This document shows, in pieces, positions 57,401 through 64,000 of a stretch of 64,000 bases of DNA. The stretch comes from Pseudoneurospora amorphoporcata (Eukaryota; Ascomycota; Sordariomycetes; Sordariales; Sordariaceae). The notes beneath the pieces are model-generated. The model did no database searches. It was not told the DNA's origin and saw nothing but the letters and a program-made list of their open reading frames with translations. The number at the start of each line of letters is the position of its first letter. Position 1 is the first letter of the stretch. Position numbers and translations under genes: made by a program. The stretch is taken from contig MU859161.1 in the NCBI GenBank assembly GCA_033297205.1, positions 1 through 64,000 on the forward strand, given 5' to 3'.

Positions 57401-57965
57401 TTATTGAAGATGTCGTGGTACGCTTGGGTGGTGGGAATCAAGCGGCCGGTGGTCAATTGGTGTTCGAGTTGTCTCTCCTTCGAAGGACTTGCTGATGCTG
57501 ATAAATGAAGTTTTCCGGCTGTCACCGGATGTATTTTCGGGTATGTATAACGAGCGGTTGGAAGAGCCCGTGGTATGTTTCCAGGGACTGGCGTCTAGCG
57601 ATGATGCCTCAATGGATGTTGAAGTTGCCTTGTTTGAAGTTAGTATCTGTAGTATCATCGGTCAGCTAATCGTCCAAAGCGACATCATCACAACCGCCGC
57701 ACGCCCATCCCATTCATCTCTAGTAGGTAGGCACTTACAGGTAAAAGTCCCACCTCTTGCTTCACTCAGCGACTTTATGAGGACTGTAGGTATCAACACT
57801 CGGGACCAACGAGGATAAAGTGCAAGTTTTGAGAAAAAGAATGATCGGGATCAGGCCCCCAACCAGTTCAGGAATGATGAACAAAGAAGGATCTTTCACC
57901 TCAATCCCTCCCGTGTCCAAGCTTTTTTTTAACTTTTCAAGTTTCTGTTCTTTGCTGGCCGACAT
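57401..57965 (-). CDS. Hypothetical protein, spliced, tentative
   Basis: The first exon starts at 57965 with a Lys-rich amphipathic N-terminus (MSASKEQKLEKLKKSLDTGG). A donor gtaagt lies at about 57738 and an acceptor tactacag with a gctgac branch point at about 57650. The last exon would encode a Ser/Thr-rich tail (SLYIPENTSGDSRKTSFI) ending at 57401. An additional intron between about 57900 and 57770 is needed to connect frames and I could not fix its ends. No domain recognised. Confidence 0.3.
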
Positions 57966-60133
57966 ACACCACCACGGTGCACCGACAACAACACTAGTAC
58001 ACGTTCCTTCGTTTCGCTAGGTCAGAGAACGTAGCGTAGCGTGTATGCAAACCACATGGCATGACAACCACCCAGCGCTCTGGTTCGTGCCAGTGCCACA
58101 AAGCCAGTGCAAACCCAGTGCAACTGCAGCAAGCCAACGACGCTAGTACGCTAGTACGCTAGTGCCAAAAGGGGTTATTGGGCAGCAACAAGACTTGTGA
58201 AGTTCAAAGGAATTTGGTTGGTTGGCTTGGAGGACTGCTGGACTGAAGGAAGAAATGGGGCACGAGACCGAACGTGTTGGCTTTGATATGGGCTGAATGG
58301 TGAGGTGAGGTGGGGTGATATGTAAGTGATGAATAGAGGAAACGGACTGGGTGGGGATAAAAAGCTCTTTGTGTGAGAAGGAGGATATTTTGGGTCGGGT
58401 CCGGCGGGTTTTATCCTTTGAGGACTTGACGGCAACATGCTATGGTTATGGCATTGAAATCGGGAACAAGCGAATTTGACACGCTGGCCAGAATCTCCGA
58501 TAACGACTGACCTGGGTTGCGACAAGCCTCCTCGGAACGTCTGTTGAGGCTACTACCCGGCCACGGCTATTCGGGGGCGTCTCTTCTTAATTTGGAGGAA
58601 AAAAAAAAAAAAAAAAAAAAAAAACGTGGGCAGACTTGGCAGAGAACCCGGTAAAGGTTGAACGCCAAGATTGGTGTTACAAAAGCTGACGGGAGATTAA
58701 CATAAGGATTGTGGAAATATCTTCAAACGTCATCCCGTCTTCGAGGTTTTCATTTTCGCATGAACTCGGCATGCAGCGTCGAGCTTCCAGTTCCGAGACA
58801 GTTTCCCGGTGATATGAACGGGAGATCTGTGGCTCGTATCTCAGATTCTCTCCCTGATTCCAATCCAGGTCCAATTCCGAGTCCCGTCCCGAGTTCAGGT
58901 CGGGGTCCAGTCTGGATCAATGATATCACGGCACCGATAGAGTCCAAGTGTCATACGAAGAACCAACCCAAGCATGACAGTTAGTGCAATCTTCTTCCTT
59001 CCGGTCCTGTCAATGGCCGTTGTATAAACCAACAAGTCCCGTCTTGGTGTGGCGCCTTTTGACCTTTGCCACGTGCATTGATGGAGCGTTTCGAGATCTT
59101 GGCTTCGAACCCCTGATCTTCGATGCTGGAGTCAAAGGGAAAATAACTGAAAAGAAAGAGAACGAGTCACATTGGCTTGCGTGAAGATTTTCTGGCTGAG
59201 AAGGAAGTGAAATGCTTCGGTGTGAGGCAAAATAAGTTGCGAGTCGTGAAACCTTCCTTCTATCAACGAGGACACTCATCTAGAACTCTGACCACAACGT
59301 AGTAGGAATCTCTTTTTTCGCCGTGCCCTCCGCAAAGGTGGTCAGTCGGAAGGACTGGTCAAGCTATAAGATCTATCTACCAGACCAAGGAAGGCGGAAT
59401 GTGTTTAGCACAAAAGGACGTATAAGGACCCACGTGCCGGGCAGGCAGTCAACAATAGAGGTATGTCATCGGTTGATCTTGTTGTTCTGGAGGAAGAAAC
59501 CCGAAACCCCTCTTCTTTCCACACCAACTGAGTAAGGTAGGTAGAATAGAATTATCAATCGGGTTACCTATTCACAGGGAATGAAGTGAAAGCAAGCAAA
59601 CTCGAAGCAAAAGCGACATGAAGGGAAGGGTGACTATCCAGGGGCAGGTATTAAAAGACAAACTCACCTTGAACTGACTTCATTGATCAAGTGTAGGTAT
59701 TGAACCCAGCACTCATATACCAGTAGCATAGGTACCGTAATCTTCTCGTCCCGTCTTCCAGTCTTCTTCAACCCCTCCACGCGTCTCGTTCTTCCTCACG
59801 TAACGCGGCCTCTCTTCCTTCAAACTTCAGCCATAACACAACCAACCCACAGTAAAAACTTCACACCAACGTACAACTCCCTAACCAGCTCATACCTACC
59901 CTACCCTAGGTAGTAGAAAGTACGCCTTCCAATCCCCCTCCAACTGCCCAAATTTTCATCTCTCTGCCCCTCAACGACTTCAACAAAACCTATCCTGTCT
60001 CTGACAAAAAGCACTCCGTCGTTCGCGGGCACTAGCTAACCGCGTACTGTAAATTTAAAGCATCACACAGTCGAGACAAAGGACAAAGACAAAGACAAAG
60101 ACAGAGCGTTGCGAGGCAACCCCAGCCAGCAAC
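57966..60133. other. No convincing gene (2.2 kb)
   Basis: Overlapping short ORFs without domains. A 26-base poly-A tract lies at 58599-58624. The stretch 58060-58165 holds short repeated words (gtgcaa, ccagtgc, gctagtac). Confidence 0.45.
58599..58624 (+). repeat. Poly-A tract (A26)
   Basis: Uninterrupted run of 26 A. No target duplication or retroposed gene body is visible upstream, so I do not read it as a retrotransposed tail. Confidence 0.95.
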
Positions 60134-60376
60134 ATGATCTCGTTTTGCCTGGAACCGTTGTACGAGTTGATGTACGCCGTCCTCTTCATCGGCATACTCA
60201 TCTTCGACGCGCTGCGTAACCCCGAGAGATTGCCGGGTGAGAGTGAGGTGAGCGCTGTTGAGAGGGGGAGAGGTAGAGGTGGAGGTGGAGGTGCCTATCG
60301 TGGAGGACGTGGAGGTGGTGGTGATGGTGATGTGGAGGTGAGGAAGAGGGGTGGACACGGAGCTGGACCTCGCTGA
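60134..60376 (+). CDS. Small membrane-anchored Gly/Arg-rich protein candidate, 80 aa
   Basis: The ATG has a good context (cagcaacATGatc). The first 30 residues (MISFCLEPLYELMYAVLFIG...) form one hydrophobic segment. They are followed by a short charged linker (DALRNPERLPGESE) and a Gly/Arg-rich low-complexity tail (GRGRGGGGGAYRGGRGGG). A splice donor (ggtgag) inside the frame near 60238 means the real protein could differ at its C-terminus. No family recognised. Confidence 0.4.
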   Translation: MISFCLEPLYELMYAVLFIGILIFDALRNPERLPGESEVSAVERGRGRGGGGGAYRGGRGGGGDGDVEVRKRGGHGAGPR

Positions 60377-62528
60377 AGATATGGAGAAGAGGGACCCGAC
60401 TGGACTGGATGACGAAGGGGGACGACCTGATATTTCTTTTGCGTGCTGGCTGGGAACTCATCGCAAAGAGTTTCGTTCGACCACCGCAGCGATCCGTCGG
60501 TCCATGGAAACAAGCGCATGGTCTGGAATGAAGGAGGACATGATGGGCAACCGTTTACCTGGCACGGCTTGAATTTATAATCGGTAAGTGAGATTCTGCT
60601 TTCTCAGGCCAGCGTCAGCGTTGGTTTTCAATGACAGGAACTAACTACCTCGTGGCACTTGCAGGTCATTCTCCCCGACGATATCATTAAATTCGCGCGC
60701 TTCCGCTGGTGCAGATGATCTCGTCGACGCAAAACTCGTTGAAGTGAAACTCTTATCTGTATGGTCGAGGACGTGGGGGTTATTATCGGTAATGCTAGGT
60801 CTTTGCTATGCATTTGAAGGTCTTTCAAGTCGTTCACAATGCCTGACCCGTGGATTCATTGAAGCAAAGGAATCCATCGGGAAAGTCGGTGGCCTTCGAG
60901 AACATGATGTGGCTCTACTTTGTATTGGAAGATGCCTTCATAGACGGTTATAAAGGGATTCCCGTCTGTAAAACTCTCTTGGATCTTGTTGGGGGGTTTA
61001 CTCCCATTTGAGGTTCCATGTCGTCCACATCTGGCCTATGAACCTCATGACATTCGTATATGACTGGAATCAACATCACATCTGCGGATGGAAACCAACA
61101 CTTGGCTTCCACTTATTTTATACCTAAGTTAGAACTCTCACTTAAGAACCCAACAGGACCGTTTCGATACCTAGGTATGTTCCAAGCTTGCAAGCAAATC
61201 CATCGCATCACTGCTCGTGTTTCGCCGGGCCCGGAGTGACTTCCTGCGCGTGATAGACCGTCTGAAGTCAATCTATCAATGAAATAACGCGAGCGGTTTC
61301 CAAAGCAGGCGCAATGCGAGCACCTTGTGAAGTTTCAGGTGTAATAGAATAGGGATCTGGGGAGGAAGTGCTCACAGACCCCCTCCAGTAGAGTTCGGGC
61401 TTGTCTTGGTAACGACCGATGAGCAACAAATGTTTCTTCACCCAATCGGGTTTCCGTTTTGCGTGATATCCGAGTTCCAAACCGGTAGCTCGACATGCCT
61501 GGTGAGCCTCTTTGAGCCTTGTGCAGTGGAAGACTGGAAGTCAGAATAACTTTGTTCCAGAATTTGTGATCACATTCGATGCAAGCAAGACCCGCATGGA
61601 GCTGAGACGTCGAGTCATACCCTAGTGGGGTTGGGTTGGGTGTGCGTCCATCATTGATTGGGTGAATGCCACAAATGATGCCAAGTATTGCAAAAAGCGA
61701 GAGTTTGGTGGGTAGGTATCGATGCAACCAACGAGACAACAGACTCCACGGGGGACCGCAGCTGACGATGGTTCGTCAGATCTGCGCGGATGGACGACTC
61801 GTACACTACCTAACTATGGTAATGCCTTCTTCGCGGGGACCGCCTCCCTCCTTCCCATGCCGTGCCTTCTGTTGTGGTCCCTTCTTTCTTGGCGGCGAAT
61901 GGTGTCAACAAGTCGACAGGAGGCGGTGCCACGCAGATGGAAACAACAAAGCCACGCAGCTTCCATCTCGAGAGTCCAGGAGGACACTGACGAGCAGAAA
62001 CTGGGCAAGCTGGACCCCGCGGCGGCCTCCACCCCACTTTATCCTCAACCTCACCACTCATGGCCTCATCAGCGCTTTGATTTGCCCGGCGGCTCTTTCT
62101 ACGAAAACAAGATCTGGAACCCAAGAGGACAAGACAGAGGCCAAGCATGACGCCGAGTGTCCTCTGGATGCCAACACAGACGACCAGAACGGAACCAAAG
62201 AGAGTCAAGTGTGGGGACAGGTCGTGGACCGCATCATGGCGTGCTGTGGGTTTCATCGCGGGACCTTCTGTCATACCCCACGTTGAGGAGAAAGGCGGGA
62301 GAACCCTGATGGGTGATGGCTTGCTGTGTACAAGCGGTTGAGGCGGTCAATTGGCCGACCCACGCGGACAACCTACTAAGCAGATCGTTCCCCGTCTTCG
62401 TTGTGTATAAGAAGGCGGCTTCCCCTTCTCCCAGTTTGCACTTGGCTGTCTGTCAAGTTCTAAACCTTCATCCACAAACTTTGATACCACCACAAACCTA
62501 TTACCACCCCCAAACTAACACCATCAAC
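60377..62528. other. No convincing gene (2.1 kb), promoter side of the CVNH gene at the right end
   Basis: Longer + frames at 61666-62286 and 61722-62150 overlap each other and antisense frames, and none shows a domain. A TATA-like tataagaag lies at about 62406, some 120 bp before the CVNH start, and the leader is rich in CA and ACC, as in other highly expressed fungal genes. Confidence 0.4.
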
Positions 62529-63015
62529 ATGTCTTTCCACCTTTCTGCTGAGGAGGCTCGCATCGAATCCCGCGATGGCAGGACCTACCTCCATGCTCGT
62601 CTCCGCCGCGAGGACGGCGAGTGGAACGATGCTGAGTTCGACCTTGATACTGTCCTTGGAAACGATGATGGTAAGTAGTTAAAGCTATCTTCATTCTCAG
62701 CAACCTTCAGATGCCGGACAGGATGCTGACGTGGTTCCTCTTCTCTAGGTCACTTCCAGTGGGGTGGTCAGAACTTCACCGCCTCCGCCCGCAACATCAC
62801 TTTCGACCCCAAGGAGGGTGCCGCCGAGCAGCCCATTCTCCGTGCCGAACTCCAGGACTGCAACCAGGAGTGGCACGCCCGCGACGTCAACCTCACCGAG
62901 ATCGTTGAGAACATCAACGGCCACTTTGAGCCTAGTAAGTCCAATCGCCGTCCAGTCAGCATTGAACTTCAGACATGCAACATACTGACAACTTGCTTCC
63001 TCACCAGAGTTTTAA
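62529..63015 (+). CDS. Cyanovirin-N homologue (CVNH) lectin, 111 aa
   Basis: Three exons: 62529-62670, 62749-62934 and 63008-63015. Introns are 78 and 73 bp with gtaagt donors. The final exon is only 8 nt and supplies the last Lys-Phe and the stop. The whole chain is one CVNH fold made of two sequence repeats: FHLSAEEARIESRDGRTYLH to FDLDTVLGNDDG, and HFQWGGQNFTASARNITFDP to LTEIVENINGHFEP. Length and sequence pattern match the single-domain fungal CVNH proteins described from Neurospora. CVNH proteins bind mannose-type oligosaccharides; the cellular role in fungi is unclear. There is no signal peptide, so the protein is probably cytosolic. The start context is caacATGtc. Confidence 0.95.
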
Positions 63016-63431
63016 GTAGCTAGGACGCACACGCGAAGAAATTCGTGGCAGGCGGCGTAAAGGGACCGTTCGGATGACATGGGAGATGAATACTCGTAAC
63101 CATAATCTTTAATGGTACTACTTAGGGGGACAAGACAGGCATTGGACACGGTAGCAATGAAAGCCTTGTTCAAAAAGCAAACAAACATCGACCGACTCGC
63201 ACATGTGTAGATGTACCATCTCTGGCACTGGCTCGACAAGGCAACCCATAAGCTCCCACTGGGTGCTCGACGAGGGGCTCGACCGTAATTTCCCCGTCCC
63301 AGTGCAGGTGGATCGTGAATGGAGCCCGACATGGTAAGGGGTTGTGGTGGAGAAGAGATGTCGAGCTTCTCTCCCGTCAAGAGAGTCGAGACGACGTTCA
63401 TGAGGTCATAACGAGCTCCGTCCGAGCTTTC
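63016..63431. other. Intergenic, 3' flank of CVNH gene
   Basis: Nothing recognised; an antisense frame here lacks protein character. Confidence 0.5.
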
Positions 63432-63869
63432 CTACTGACAGGTTCTTGAACTCGGGAAGCTCCAACCTGGGCTGATGTTTACGGCGTCCGTGTCATTTGA
63501 ACAGGAGGAGTTCATCCCAAGTGGCATGGTACACATGGACCCCGAGAATTGAGCTTCGGCCGTGACGTAATCCTGGCAGTTCCACGACAGTTTAGAACCG
63601 TCGAGACCGACAAAATCAAGAGAAAAGACATAAGCGCAACGTGTTTGGATATTATCACACGATAGCACCAGAGATCCGCTTGAGTGCATGAAGAGCTTGC
63701 AGAGCTTACAACTCTTCTTGCGTGCTCTGTCGCCTTTCGTTGGCAGCTCGTGAAGCTCAAGACAGCTTGTCGGCCAGTCACAATACATACGCCAGTGGAA
63801 AAGGGGTGTGAAGACTGACGAGGGGCTAAAAAGAGGGGCTGAAGAGGGGTTGATCTTAGCTCCAGTCAT
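63432..63869 (-). CDS. Hypothetical ORF, 145 codons, possibly N-terminal part of a HET-type protein
   Basis: The frame contains CKLCKLFMHSSGSLVLSCD followed by a beta-rich segment (AYVFSLDFVGLDGSKLSWN). A Cys-x-x-Cys in a leader of the form 'SCxLCxxxxH' is common near the N-terminus of fungal heterokaryon-incompatibility (HET) domain proteins, but the HET motifs proper are not in this frame or visible downstream of it. The assignment is therefore weak, and the ORF may simply be an unspliced fragment or a relic. Confidence 0.3.
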   Translation of the reverse strand: MTGAKINPSSAPLFSPSSVFTPLFHWRMYCDWPTSCLELHELPTKGDRARKKSCKLCKLFMHSSGSLVLSCDNIQTRCAYVFSLDFVGLDGSKLSWNCQDYVTAEAQFSGSMCTMPLGMNSSCSNDTDAVNISPGWSFPSSRTCQ

Positions 63870-64000
63870 CAGCTAAGGTATGTACCTACCCTCCGTCCCC
63901 ACAAAAAAGGCCGAACGCACGGCCGTACGGCTACGGCACGCTTCCTGGGCATGCCAGGCCATGAAGGCTACCTTTTTGGTCACTCAGAACATGGCCATTT

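Noticed and set aside
58599..58624. Poly-A tail of a retrotransposed gene or LINE
   Set aside because: No target-site duplication and no coding remnant immediately upstream.
1..64000. 5S rRNA genes, which are dispersed in Neurospora-type genomes
   Set aside because: I saw no sequence with the 5S internal promoter and stem pattern; the only RNA gene I can support is the tRNA-like locus at 41912.

Overview
This looks like a chromosomal window from a filamentous ascomycete, most likely a Sordariomycete close to Neurospora/Sordaria. The protein genes have short GT-AG introns of about 55-80 bp with CTAAC/CTGAC-type branch sites. A 111-residue cyanovirin-N homologue is of the type known from Neurospora. 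The retrotransposon relics carry many in-frame TAG/TAA codons where Gln or Trp would be expected, as repeat-induced point mutation (RIP; CpA to TpA on either strand) would produce. I name no species.

Layout. (1) 1-15.4 kb is a heterochromatin-like stack of dead Ty3/gypsy elements. Element A (+ strand, 3' LTR ending at 6079) sits inside the reverse transcriptase of element B (- strand, 6080 to about 11.0 kb). Element B is also interrupted in gag by two solo LTRs of one 464-bp family, in opposite orientations, each with its own 5-bp target-site duplication. A third, more mutated solo LTR of that family lies at 14067-14512; its empty site is preserved in a paralogous repeat near 11.73 kb. A fourth gypsy relic (+ strand) lies at 12.5-13.5 kb. 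(2) 15.4-35.7 kb is gene-poor: 110-bp tandem repeats, GC-rich hairpin repeats, a 95-bp direct repeat, GAT/GAA-rich tracts, a 99-bp minisatellite, a fragment resembling phosphoacetylglucosamine mutase, a Lys-rich pseudogene and a clean GC-rich solo LTR with target-site duplication. One Gln/His/Pro-rich hypothetical gene (26.1-27.0 kb) looks plausible. (3) 35.7-63 kb is ordinary gene space: a 1348-aa CorA-like protein (-), an intron-bearing tRNA-like gene, a SAM methyltransferase (-), a DAO-type FAD oxidoreductase (+), homogentisate 1,2-dioxygenase (-), a small DUF6699-like protein (-), a secreted protein of unknown function (+), several small candidate ORFs and the cyanovirin-N homologue (+).

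Functionally, homogentisate dioxygenase catalyses the ring-opening step of Phe/Tyr catabolism. Its neighbour across a convergent intergenic region is an amino-acid-oxidase-like flavoprotein, but no fumarylacetoacetase or maleylacetoacetate isomerase is visible, so this is not a full catabolic cluster. The other genes look like independent single loci. No CRISPR, rRNA or secondary-metabolite backbone gene was seen. Exon boundaries were assigned by eye from splice signals and reading-frame continuity.
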